Of a stretch of DNA of 64,000 nucleotides, positions 42,447-49,795 are shown piece after piece. The notes under the pieces are model-generated. The model saw only the letters and a list, made by a program, of their open reading frames with translations. It did no database searches and was not told the origin of the DNA. The stretch spans positions 1-64,000 of the forward strand of contig NZ_NEJH01000011.1 of NCBI RefSeq assembly GCF_002113025.1. Reading direction: 5' to 3'. The position numbers and the translations under genes were made by a program. Each line of letters begins with the position of its first letter. Position 1 is the stretch's first letter. Origin of the DNA: Pseudomonas sp. B28(2017). Its GTDB lineage: Bacteria; Pseudomonadota; Gammaproteobacteria; Pseudomonadales; Pseudomonadaceae.

Positions 42447-42475
42447 TGTGGCGAGGGGGCAAGCCCCTCGCCACA
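42447..42475. terminator. Terminator-like palindrome between convergent genes
   Basis: TGTGGCGAGGGG, short loop, CCCCTCGCCACA: 12-bp stem, REP-like. It separates the cytochrome b561 gene (ends 42428) from the M14 carboxypeptidase (ends 42481). No long T tract. Confidence 0.65.
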
Positions 42476-42480
42476 GGTGG

Positions 42481-43632
42481 TCAGCGCAGGGTATCGACCA
42501 TATCGGCCAGCGTGGTCAGTACATCCTTGCCCAGCTGTTTCGAACGCTTGCCCGACCAACCGGTTTCCGCATTCGGATGATCGTCGTGATCCTTGAACGG
42601 CATTTCCAGGGTCAGCGACAGGCAGTCGTATTTCTGTCCGACGCTGTTGCACGCCAGGGTCATGTTGGCCTGGCCCGGTTCGTCGCGGGTGTAGCCGTAC
42701 TTGGTCTGGAAGTCCTTGGTGGTGTGCTTCAGATGGTTACGGAAGTGCTCCTCGAGCTTTTCGATCCGCGGCGTGTAACCGGGGTTACCCTCGCAACCGG
42801 CGGTGAATACGTGGGGGATTTCCTCGTCACCATGGACGTCAAGGAACATGTCGACGCCGTATTTTTCCATCTGTTGCTGAACGAACAGGACTTCCGGGCT
42901 GATTTCCTGGCTGGCGCTCTGCCAGGCGCGATTGAGGTCCTGGCCCATGGCGTTGGTGCGCAGGTGCCCGTGGAAAGCACCATCCGGGTTCATGTTCGGC
43001 ACCAGGTACAGGTCGGCGCTGGCCAGCAGTTTATTCAGCACAGGGTCGTCGTGTTTTTCAAGGCGTTCGATCACGCCTTCCATGAACCATTCGGCCATGT
43101 GCTCGCCCGGGTGTTGCTGGGCAATCATCCACACCTTGCGTCGGCCTTCGGCCCCGGTGCCTTTGCGCAATAACTGGATGTCGCGACCTTCGACACTTTT
43201 GCCCGTGGCCAGCAACTCAGTGCCAGCCTTGCTCAATGCCTGTTCGATCAGCCAGTCGTGGCGGCCACGGCTGTAGGGCTCGAAGTAAGCGAACCAGGCG
43301 TGGGTCTGCTCGGCTTCGAGGCTGAAGCGCAGGCAGTCGCCTTCAAAAATGGTCGGTACGCGGAACCAGTTGACGTGATCGTAGGACGCCACTGCCTGAT
43401 AACCGGTCCAGGCCTTGTTATAGGAAGACTGGCTGGCATTGTTCAGGCGAAACCAGTGCTCTTGCCCGACATGCAGGCCGCTGGCCTTGAAGTGGAACCA
43501 CTGGAAATGAGCACTGCGGGTGTCCGGACGAATAGCCAGAAGAGGTTTGAGCGGGTCGCTGATGTCGATGACTTGGATGTTGCCGCTGTCGAAGTTGGCA
43601 GTGATGTCGAAAGAGGATTTTCCCACGGTCAT
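42481..43632 (-). CDS. M14 zinc carboxypeptidase (cytosolic CCP/Nna1-like)
   Basis: A 383-residue peptidase without a signal peptide. The N-terminal beta domain (about 1-120) is the one typical of cytosolic carboxypeptidases, with 'DTRSAHFQWFHFKASGL'. Zinc ligands are H and E in 'AQQHPGEHMAEW' and the His in 'FLDVHGDEEIPHV'; the catalytic Glu is in 'SLTLEMPFKDHDD'. Eukaryotic relatives deglutamylate tubulin; bacterial ones act on unidentified C-termini. It stands alone; the promoter region 43633-43770 contains a Fur-like box, so iron control is possible. Start ATG at 43632 gives MTVGKSSFDITAN. Confidence 0.88.
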   Translation of the reverse strand: MTVGKSSFDITANFDSGNIQVIDISDPLKPLLAIRPDTRSAHFQWFHFKASGLHVGQEHWFRLNNASQSSYNKAWTGYQAVASYDHVNWFRVPTIFEGDCLRFSLEAEQTHAWFAYFEPYSRGRHDWLIEQALSKAGTELLATGKSVEGRDIQLLRKGTGAEGRRKVWMIAQQHPGEHMAEWFMEGVIERLEKHDDPVLNKLLASADLYLVPNMNPDGAFHGHLRTNAMGQDLNRAWQSASQEISPEVLFVQQQMEKYGVDMFLDVHGDEEIPHVFTAGCEGNPGYTPRIEKLEEHFRNHLKHTTKDFQTKYGYTRDEPGQANMTLACNSVGQKYDCLSLTLEMPFKDHDDHPNAETGWSGKRSKQLGKDVLTTLADMVDTLR

Positions 43633-43748
43633 AATCGAGTCCTGAATATGATTTTTATGGCGGCTACTTTACACGCAAGAGTGGGGCGAAACCGAGGGAA
43701 ATTGCGGGGTGCAGGGGGGCGTCCTCCTTGACGCTGTCGCAGCTTAGA

Positions 43749-43767
43749 GATTATGAGATTGATTCTC
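43749..43767. promoter_or_regulatory. Candidate Fur box
   Basis: GATTATGAGATTGATTCTC matches the 19-base Fur consensus GATAATGATAATCATTATC at 14 positions. It lies 117 bases upstream of the M14 carboxypeptidase start and about 140 bases beyond the PrrF terminator. The target is unclear. Confidence 0.45.
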
Positions 43768-43906
43768 AACTGCTATTTGTCGCTGGTTTGAACCAATGAT
43801 GCCGGGCTTCGCATGCCAAGCGGCATTCTTTTGATATCATCCGCGCCATTGAATTTGCGACACTCAAAGACTTCATTAGCCTGAAGCCAAAAGCCAGAAA
43901 ACTGGC

Positions 43907-43934
43907 AAAAAAAGACCCGGCAAAAAGCCGGGTC
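43907..43934 (-). terminator. Rho-independent terminator of PrrF
   Basis: 8-bp GC-rich stem GACCCGGC/GCCGGGTC with a TTTTT loop, then TTTTTTT. A second small hairpin (GCCAGTTTTCTGGC) follows at 43906-43893. Confidence 0.9.
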
Positions 43935-44019
43935 AAAAACCGTGATTAGCCTGATGAGGAGATAGTCCAGGAGACCGACCTGAGGTCATCTGGTCCATCG
44001 ACTGATCTCGCGATCAGCT
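43907..44019 (-). ncRNA. prrF: PrrF-type iron-responsive small RNA
   Basis: Minus-strand sRNA of about 113 nt. The transcript would run through the conserved core 'CTCATCAGGCTAATCACGG' (43957-43939), which I recognise as the PrrF seed region that base-pairs with sodB, acnB and other iron-protein mRNAs. It ends in the intrinsic terminator GACCCGGC-TTTTT-GCCGGGTC followed by seven Ts. A -35 (TTGACC, 44053-44048), 16-base spacer and -10 (TATTAT, 44031-44026) precede the start, and a Fur box overlaps the -10. PrrF is the functional counterpart of enteric RyhB: made when iron is low, it silences iron-using proteins. Confidence 0.85.
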
Positions 44020-44021
44020 GG

Positions 44022-44053
44022 TGCAATAATAATCATTCTCGTTTGCAGGTCAA
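44022..44053 (-). promoter_or_regulatory. Sigma-70 promoter with overlapping Fur box for PrrF
   Basis: -35 TTGACC at 44053-44048 and -10 TATTAT at 44031-44026 with 16-base spacing. The 19 bases 44022-44040 match the Fur consensus at 14 positions, so Fe-Fur would cover the -10. Confidence 0.8.
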
Positions 44054-44070
44054 GCGTTTTTACCTGCGCG

Positions 44071-44090
44071 ACAGGAAAGTTCTTTCCTGT
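44071..44090. terminator. Hairpin downstream of DUF6124-like gene
   Basis: ACAGGAAAG, TT, CTTTCCTGT: a perfect 9-bp stem 23 bases past the stop of 44113-44454 (minus strand). No T tract, so moderate confidence. Confidence 0.5.
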
Positions 44091-44112
44091 CCTCTCGATT
44101 TGCCTTCTTACC

Positions 44113-44454
44113 TCATCCCTTTTCAAACTTCTCCAGCGATCGATCGACCATCGCCTTGGCCATCTCGATCATGTGCACCGTCGAAAACGCCAGGTCGCGG
44201 TTTGCGCCTTGCAGATGACTGGCCGATTCATACGCGGTGGCGGCAGCACAGCGCAACAGGTCCAAGGCATGAACCAGCGCCTCTTCGCCGCTGATATTGC
44301 GGTTCACATCAAAAAAACGCGGCTCGGCCACTTCCTCCGAAGTAGCGGGTTTCAAATAATAGTCCAGCGCGCGTTGTGCTGCCGCTGAACCCTGGGGCGA
44401 GGTGAGGGTGGTGTCGATTTGCATATCCTGCAGGTCATTGGCGGGTGGGTTCAT
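44113..44454 (-). CDS. Small Pseudomonas-type protein (DUF6124-like)
   Basis: A 113-residue soluble helical protein with no membrane segment. The pattern 'DVNRNISGEEALVHALDLLRCAAATAYESA' and the C-terminal 'AFSTVHMIEMAKAMVD' resembles a small Pseudomonas family of unknown function (DUF6124, formerly grouped under DUF3077). ATG at 44454 is used; the frame continues upstream through the divergent promoter and into the repressor gene's antisense. It is divergent from a cI-like repressor (129 bases between starts), so may be controlled by it. No biochemical role can be stated. Confidence 0.75.
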   Translation of the reverse strand: MNPPANDLQDMQIDTTLTSPQGSAAAQRALDYYLKPATSEEVAEPRFFDVNRNISGEEALVHALDLLRCAAATAYESASHLQGANRDLAFSTVHMIEMAKAMVDRSLEKFEKG

Positions 44455-44583
44455 GGGGATGGCAAGCTCCGTGTCAGATTCAGATCCGTGAATCGATACT
44501 AGTACGAACTGTATTTGTGACGATAATTTAAATACTACAATTTGTGTTTTGATGGCCGGAGTCACCCACGTATCGTGCCGCAC

Positions 44584-45231
44584 ATGGATAAATGGATCGA
44601 ATTGGTCAAGGCCAAGATGAGTGAACTCAAAATCACTCAAGAGATACTCGCCGAGCGCCTCGGGATGTCCCAGGGCGGCATTGGCCACTGGCTCAACAAG
44701 CGTCGTGAACCCGGCATCGAAGACATGAACCGTGTGCTGCGGGCGCTGGGCCTTGAGTTTCTCGAGGTGGCGCTGGTGATCCGGGAGCCGCAGGTGTCAA
44801 CCGACGACGAAATCCCCCTGACACAGAAGTACAACCCGTACTTTCGCTACCCGATCAGTGACTGGCGCAAACCTGCCGAAGTGCGCGAGGGCGAGGTCGC
44901 GATGTATGCAAAGGGGCACTTTGAACTGTCCGATTACCACGCCCGGGGGCCGGCATTCTGGCTGAGAGTGGCAGGCGATGCGATGACCGCACCCAATGGC
45001 ATCAGCATCCCGGAAGGCATGCTGATTCTGGTGGACCCGGCCGTGGAAGCCGTGCCTGGCAAACTGGTCATTGCCCAGTGGCCGGACTGCGCCGAAGCCA
45101 CGTTCCGCAAGTTGATCGAAGAGGGCGGGCAGCGTTACCTGGTCCCGCTCAATCCGACGTATCCGAAAGCCTTGTACACCGAAGAATGTCGAATCATCGG
45201 CGTGGTGGTACAGGCGACAGCCAAATTCTGA
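44584..45231 (+). CDS. cI-like repressor: XRE DNA-binding plus inactive S24 domain
   Basis: A 215-residue repressor. Residues about 8-60 are an XRE helix-turn-helix ('ITQEILAERLGMSQGGIGHW'). The C-terminal half aligns closely with lambda cI ('MLILVDP', 'LVPLNPTYPK'), including 'AGDAMTAPNG' where cI has its catalytic Ser in 'GNSMTAPTG', and 'ATFRKL' where cI has the catalytic Lys in 'FTFKKL'. Here Ser is Ala and Lys is Arg, and the Ala-Gly cleavage site is not evident. It therefore should bind operators and oligomerise but not self-cleave in the SOS response. Start ATG 44584. No phage or bacteriocin genes adjoin it. Confidence 0.85.
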   Translation: MDKWIELVKAKMSELKITQEILAERLGMSQGGIGHWLNKRREPGIEDMNRVLRALGLEFLEVALVIREPQVSTDDEIPLTQKYNPYFRYPISDWRKPAEVREGEVAMYAKGHFELSDYHARGPAFWLRVAGDAMTAPNGISIPEGMLILVDPAVEAVPGKLVIAQWPDCAEATFRKLIEEGGQRYLVPLNPTYPKALYTEECRIIGVVVQATAKF

Positions 45232-45233
45232 TC

Positions 45234-45265
45234 AGATCGGTCCTCGCAAGGCGTAGGACCGATCT
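45234..45265. terminator. Bidirectional terminator between repressor and liuD
   Basis: AGATCGGTCCT, 10-base loop, AGGACCGATCT: perfect 11-bp stem three bases after the repressor stop and six bases past the liuD stop side. Confidence 0.7.
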
Positions 45266-45270
45266 TCATT

Positions 45271-47226
45271 TCACGCTTCTTCCAGTTCGACCAGCGCACT
45301 GCCTTCACTGACCATCTCGCCTTCCTGGCAATACAGCACCTTGATCACCCCGGCGTGCGGTGCACGAATGCTGTGCTCCATCTTCATCGCTTCCAGCACC
45401 ACCAGTTGTGCTCCGGCTTCGACCGATTGTCCGGCCTCCACCAGCACGCGCACGATGCTGCCGTTCATCGGTGCGGTCAGCCCGCCGTGATGGCTGTGGC
45501 TGGCCTCGACGGCGCTGATCGGGTCGTAAGCCTCGATGCGGCGCAACTCGCCATCCCACTGCAAATACACGTACTCGCCACGGCGTATGGCCCGGTGTTG
45601 ACGGCGCACGCCAGCCTGCTCGGTCAGCAGATGCTCGCCTTTGAGCCGAGCGCTGTGGGCATCGATGTCGCCCAGCGTCAGCGCACGGTCCTGGCCTTCA
45701 CAACTCAAGTGAAGGGTGATTTCCCTCGGCAAGCCGGCACGCAACCCGTTACCCGCCGCCCATGGCGAACTCGGGTCATCGGTGCGGGTTGCTGGCGGCT
45801 GGCTCTGGGCAAACGCCTGGGCGGCGGCTTGCCAGAAATCATCACTGAGTTCCACAGGCGTCGGCAGCAACTGTTCCTGATAGCGCGGAATGAAGCCGGT
45901 ATCCAGTTCGGCTGCGGCAAATGCCGGGTGGCCGATGATGCGCCGCAGGAAATTGATGTTGGTCTTCAGGCCGCCGATGGCGAATTCGTCGAGCATGCCG
46001 AGCAGGCGCAAGCGCGCCTGTTCACGATCTTCGCCCCAGGCAATCAGCTTGCCGAGCATCGGGTCGTAGAATGGCGAAATTTCATCGCCTTCCTCAACGC
46101 CGCTGTCCACTCGACGCCCCGGCCCCTGGGCGGATTCGCGATAAAGCTCCAGGCAACCGGTCGCCGGCAGGAAGTCATTGCCCGGATCTTCGGCATACAG
46201 CCGTACTTCGATCGCGTGCCCCACCAGCGGCACCTGATCCTGAGTCATCGGCAACGCTTCGCCGCGTGCCACGCGAATCTGCCAGGCCACCAGGTCGAGG
46301 CCGGTGATGGCTTCGGTGACCGGGTGTTCCACTTGCAGACGGGTGTTCATCTCCATGAAGAAGAACTCGCCGCGCGCATCCAGCAAAAACTCAACGGTAC
46401 CGGCACCGACATAACCGATGGCCTGGGCTGAACGCACGGCGGCCTCACCCATGGCGCGACGCAGTTCCGGGCTCAGGCCTGGTGCCGGGGCTTCTTCGAC
46501 GACTTTCTGGTGCCGCCGCTGAATCGAACAGTCACGTTCGTTGAGGTACAGGCAGTTGCCGTGCTGGTCGGCGAACACCTGAATTTCCACGTGGCGTGGC
46601 TTGAGCAGGTATTTCTCCACCAGCATCCGCGAATCGCCGAACGACGATTGTGCCTCACGCTGGGCCGAGGCCAGGGCTTCGGCCAGTTGGCTGACGTCCT
46701 CCACCACTTTCATGCCTTTGCCGCCGCCACCGGCGGTGGCCTTGAGCAGCACCGGGTAGCCGATGCGCTCGCAGGCGGCGCGGAAGGTTTCCAGGTCCTG
46801 GGCTTCGCCGTGATAACCGGGCACCAACGGCACACCGGCTGTTTCCATCAAGGCTTTGGCGGCGGATTTGCTGCCCATGGCGTCGATGGCCGAGGCAGGT
46901 GGGCCGAGGAATATCAGACCGGCGCTTTCAATGGCGCGGGCAAACCCGGCGTTTTCTGACAGAAAGCCATAGCCGGGGTGAATCGCCTGGGCGCCACTGG
47001 CCTTGGCGGCGGCGATCAGTTTGTCGATTTGCAGGTAGCTGTCGGCGGCTTTGCTGCCACCGAGGTCGACACGAATGTCGGCTTCGCGGCTGTGCCGGGC
47101 GTCACGGTCGGTGGTGCTGTGCACGGCCACGGTCGTCAGGCCCAGCGCCTTGGCGGTGCGCATTACCCGGCAAGCGATTTCGCCACGGTTGGCCACCAGC
47201 AGGGTGGTGAGGACAGGTGCGCTCAT
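45271..47226 (-). CDS. liuD: Methylcrotonyl-CoA carboxylase alpha subunit LiuD
   Basis: A 651-residue biotin carboxylase plus biotin carrier. N-terminal 'LLVANRGEIACRVMRTAKALG', ATP-grasp 'KATAGGGGKGMKVVED', 'ERDCSIQRRHQKVVEEAPAP' and 'EMNTRLQVEHPVTE' are biotin-carboxylase signatures. The C-terminal 'VLEAMKMEHSIRAP' carries the biotinylated Lys. It carboxylates 3-methylcrotonyl-CoA with LiuB in leucine breakdown. Start ATG 47226 overlaps liuC's stop (TGATG); the longer frame is inside liuC. Last gene of liuABCD. Confidence 0.95.
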   Translation of the reverse strand: MSAPVLTTLLVANRGEIACRVMRTAKALGLTTVAVHSTTDRDARHSREADIRVDLGGSKAADSYLQIDKLIAAAKASGAQAIHPGYGFLSENAGFARAIESAGLIFLGPPASAIDAMGSKSAAKALMETAGVPLVPGYHGEAQDLETFRAACERIGYPVLLKATAGGGGKGMKVVEDVSQLAEALASAQREAQSSFGDSRMLVEKYLLKPRHVEIQVFADQHGNCLYLNERDCSIQRRHQKVVEEAPAPGLSPELRRAMGEAAVRSAQAIGYVGAGTVEFLLDARGEFFFMEMNTRLQVEHPVTEAITGLDLVAWQIRVARGEALPMTQDQVPLVGHAIEVRLYAEDPGNDFLPATGCLELYRESAQGPGRRVDSGVEEGDEISPFYDPMLGKLIAWGEDREQARLRLLGMLDEFAIGGLKTNINFLRRIIGHPAFAAAELDTGFIPRYQEQLLPTPVELSDDFWQAAAQAFAQSQPPATRTDDPSSPWAAGNGLRAGLPREITLHLSCEGQDRALTLGDIDAHSARLKGEHLLTEQAGVRRQHRAIRRGEYVYLQWDGELRRIEAYDPISAVEASHSHHGGLTAPMNGSIVRVLVEAGQSVEAGAQLVVLEAMKMEHSIRAPHAGVIKVLYCQEGEMVSEGSALVELEEA

Positions 47227-48038
47227 CAACGGGGCTCCTTGGTGGTTTCGGCTTGCCAGCTCGGCGGACGTTTTTGCAGGAAGGCGCGCAGGCCTTCCTG
47301 GCCTTCCGGGCTGACGCGGATGCGGGCGATGGCATTTTCGGTGTAGCGGCGCAATGCCGGGGTCAGTGAACCGTCGCCGACTTCGCGCAACAGATCCTTG
47401 CTGGCGCGCATCGCAGCCGGACTGTTGAGCAGCAGGTTGTCGATCCACTGCTCGACTTTCTGTTCCAGCTCGGCACTTGCATAGCTTTCCGACAACAGCC
47501 CGATTTCCCGTGCCCGTTGCCCGCCGAAGCGCTCAGCGGTCAAGGCATAGCGACGTGTGGCGCGCTCGCCGATGGCTTGCACCACGAACGGGCTGATCAC
47601 CGCCGGCGCCAGGCCGATGCGCACTTCCGACAGGCAGAACTGCGCGTCATCGGCACCGATGGCCATGTCGCAGCAACTGATCAGGCCCAGCGCGCCGCCA
47701 AAGGCCGCGCCTTGCACCACGGCCAGGGTTGGAACTTTCAGTTTGGCCAGGTTGTACATCAACTCCGCCAGTTCCCGGGCGTCATCGAGGTTGGTGGCGT
47801 AGTCGAGTTCGGCCGATTGCTGCATCCAGGCCAGGTCGGCGCCGGCGCTGAAATGTTTGCCACGGCCGCGCACGATCAGAAATCGCAGGCTGGCATCGCT
47901 CGCGACTTTGTCGAGGGCGAGGATCAGTTCGCGGATCATTTCGGCGTTGAAGGCGTTGTTCTTTTCTTCACGGCTGAGCCACAGGGTGGCAAAACCACGC
48001 GGATCGGTCAGCAGTTCGAGGGTGTTGAAGTCGCTCAT
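47226..48038 (-). CDS. liuC: Methylglutaconyl-CoA hydratase LiuC
   Basis: A 270-residue crotonase-fold enzyme that hydrates 3-methylglutaconyl-CoA to HMG-CoA. The oxyanion motifs 'RGRGKHFSAGADLAWM' and 'GAAFGGALGLISCCDMAIG' are clear. ATG 48038 is chosen (MSDFNTLELL); an ATG five codons upstream is less likely. It lies between liuB and liuD; the 137-base liuB-liuC gap contains a BIME, while the liuC-liuD junction overlaps by one base. Confidence 0.93.
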   Translation of the reverse strand: MSDFNTLELLTDPRGFATLWLSREEKNNAFNAEMIRELILALDKVASDASLRFLIVRGRGKHFSAGADLAWMQQSAELDYATNLDDARELAELMYNLAKLKVPTLAVVQGAAFGGALGLISCCDMAIGADDAQFCLSEVRIGLAPAVISPFVVQAIGERATRRYALTAERFGGQRAREIGLLSESYASAELEQKVEQWIDNLLLNSPAAMRASKDLLREVGDGSLTPALRRYTENAIARIRVSPEGQEGLRAFLQKRPPSWQAETTKEPR

Positions 48039-48065
48039 ATTGTTCGTCTCCACAACTCTGTTCTT

Positions 48066-48167
48066 CTGTAGGAGCGAGCAAGCTCGCGATGGTCTTGAGG
48101 ACGCCGCTGGGTGTCAGGCTTTCAGCGTTATCGTTGATGACCATCGCGAGCAAGCTCGCTCCTACAG
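48066..48167. repeat. BIME between liuB and liuC
   Basis: 'CTGTAGGAGCGAGCAAGCTCGCGATGG' and, after a spacer with 'gcgttatcgttgatg', the inverted unit 'CCATCGCGAGCAAGCTCGCTCCTACAG'. Lies inside the liu operon. Confidence 0.9.
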
Positions 48168-48175
48168 AGGTCGGA

Positions 48176-49783
48176 TCACATCCGGAACACGCCGAAGCGG
48201 CTCGGTTCGATTGGCGCATTCAACGACGCGGACAAGGCCAGGGCCAGTACGTCGCGAGTCTGGGCCGGGTCGATCACACCGTCGTCCCACAGACGCGCGC
48301 TGGAATAGTAGGGGTGACCCTGTTCTTCGTACTGGTCGAGGATCGGTTGCTTGATCTCGGCTTCCTGCCCGGCACTGAAACCATGACCGCTACGTTCGGC
48401 CTGCTCGCGCTTTACCTGCACCAGAACACCGGCAGCCTGTTCGGCGCCCATCACGCCAATGCGCGCATTCGGCCACATCCACAGGAAGCGCGGATCGTAG
48501 GCGCGGCCACACATGCCGTAGTTACCGGCGCCGAAACTGCCACCGATGATCACCGTGAACTTTGGCACCTTGGCGCAAGCCACCGCCGTCACCAGTTTCG
48601 CGCCGTGCTTGGCAATACCGCCGGCTTCGTATTTCTGGCCGACCATGAATCCGGTGATGTTCTGCAAGAACAGCAAAGGAATGCCGCGCTGACAGGCCAG
48701 CTCAATAAAGTGCGCGCCTTTCTGCGCCGCTTCAGCGAAGAGAATGCCGTTGTTGGCGAGGATCGCGATCGGGTATCCGTGCAGGTAAGCAAAACCGCAA
48801 ACCAGCGTTGTCCCGAACAGCGCCTTGAACTCGTCGAACACCGATCCGTCCACCAGTCGCGCAATCACTTCACGCACGTCAAACGGTTGCTTGGCATCAG
48901 CCGGGACCACACCGTACAACTCGTCACTGCTGTAGAGCGGGGCGATCGGCGTGCGTTGCTGAACCTCACCTTGCTTGCGCCAGTTGAGGTTGGCGACGCT
49001 GCGACGGGCCAGCGCCAGAGCGTGTTCATCGCTCTCGGCGTAATGGTCGGCCACCCCGGAAATCTTGCAATGCACATCGGCCCCGCCGAGGTCTTCGGCA
49101 CTGACCACCTCACCGGTCGCGGCTTTTACCAGCGGCGGGCCGGCGAGGAAGATCGTCGCTTGTTCGCGGACCATGATTGCTTCGTCGGCCATCGCCGGTA
49201 CATACGCGCCGCCAGCGGTGCAGGAGCCCATGACCACGGCAATCTGCGGAATGCCCATGGCGCTCATGTTGGCCTGGTTGAAGAAGATCCGCCCGAAGTG
49301 CTCGCGGTCCGGAAACACTTCATCCTGACGCGGCAGGTTGGCACCGCCCGAATCCACCAGATAGATACACGGCAGGCGATTCTGCTGGGCGATGGTCTGG
49401 GCACGCAGGTGTTTTTTCACCGTCAGTGGGTAATACGAGCCACCTTTTACCGTGGCGTCGTTGGCGACGATCATGCATTCGACACCCTCCACACGGCCGA
49501 TCCCGGCAATCACGCCAGCCGCTGGAACGTCTTCGCCATACACCGCGTAGGCCGCCAGTTGGCTGATTTCCAGAAACGGCGAACCCGGATCCAGCAAACG
49601 GTTGATGCGCTCGCGGGGCAGCAATTTACCCCGCGAGGTGTGGCGTTCCTGAGCCTTCGGGCCGCCACCTTGGGCGACTTGAGCGAGCAAGGTGTGCAGG
49701 GCGTCGACCTGTTTGAGCATTGCCGCGCTGTTGGCGGCGAACTCCGCTGAACGAGGGTTGAGCTGGGTATGCAGGATAGCCAT
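48176..49783 (-). CDS. liuB: Methylcrotonyl-CoA carboxylase beta subunit LiuB
   Basis: A 535-residue carboxyltransferase. Family landmarks are 'ERHTSRGKLLPRERINRLLD', 'GGSYYPLTVKKHLRAQ', 'GSCTAGGAYVPAMADEA' and 'IGGSFGAGNYGMCGRAYDP'. It transfers carboxybiotin's CO2 to methylcrotonyl-CoA with LiuD. The ATG lies 12 bases after the liuA stop side, consistent with coupling. Length and motifs are normal. Confidence 0.95.
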   Translation of the reverse strand: MAILHTQLNPRSAEFAANSAAMLKQVDALHTLLAQVAQGGGPKAQERHTSRGKLLPRERINRLLDPGSPFLEISQLAAYAVYGEDVPAAGVIAGIGRVEGVECMIVANDATVKGGSYYPLTVKKHLRAQTIAQQNRLPCIYLVDSGGANLPRQDEVFPDREHFGRIFFNQANMSAMGIPQIAVVMGSCTAGGAYVPAMADEAIMVREQATIFLAGPPLVKAATGEVVSAEDLGGADVHCKISGVADHYAESDEHALALARRSVANLNWRKQGEVQQRTPIAPLYSSDELYGVVPADAKQPFDVREVIARLVDGSVFDEFKALFGTTLVCGFAYLHGYPIAILANNGILFAEAAQKGAHFIELACQRGIPLLFLQNITGFMVGQKYEAGGIAKHGAKLVTAVACAKVPKFTVIIGGSFGAGNYGMCGRAYDPRFLWMWPNARIGVMGAEQAAGVLVQVKREQAERSGHGFSAGQEAEIKQPILDQYEEQGHPYYSSARLWDDGVIDPAQTRDVLALALSASLNAPIEPSRFGVFRM

Positions 49784-49795
49784 GGGCAGCTCCGT

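Noticed and set aside
43833..43950. Lys-rich small ORF reading antisense over prrF
   Set aside because: No ATG, GTG or TTG start with a ribosome-binding site in frame; the coding look comes from the A-rich terminator region.
48089..49750. 553-codon plus-strand frame
   Set aside because: Antisense to liuB; no family resemblance and no ribosome-binding site.
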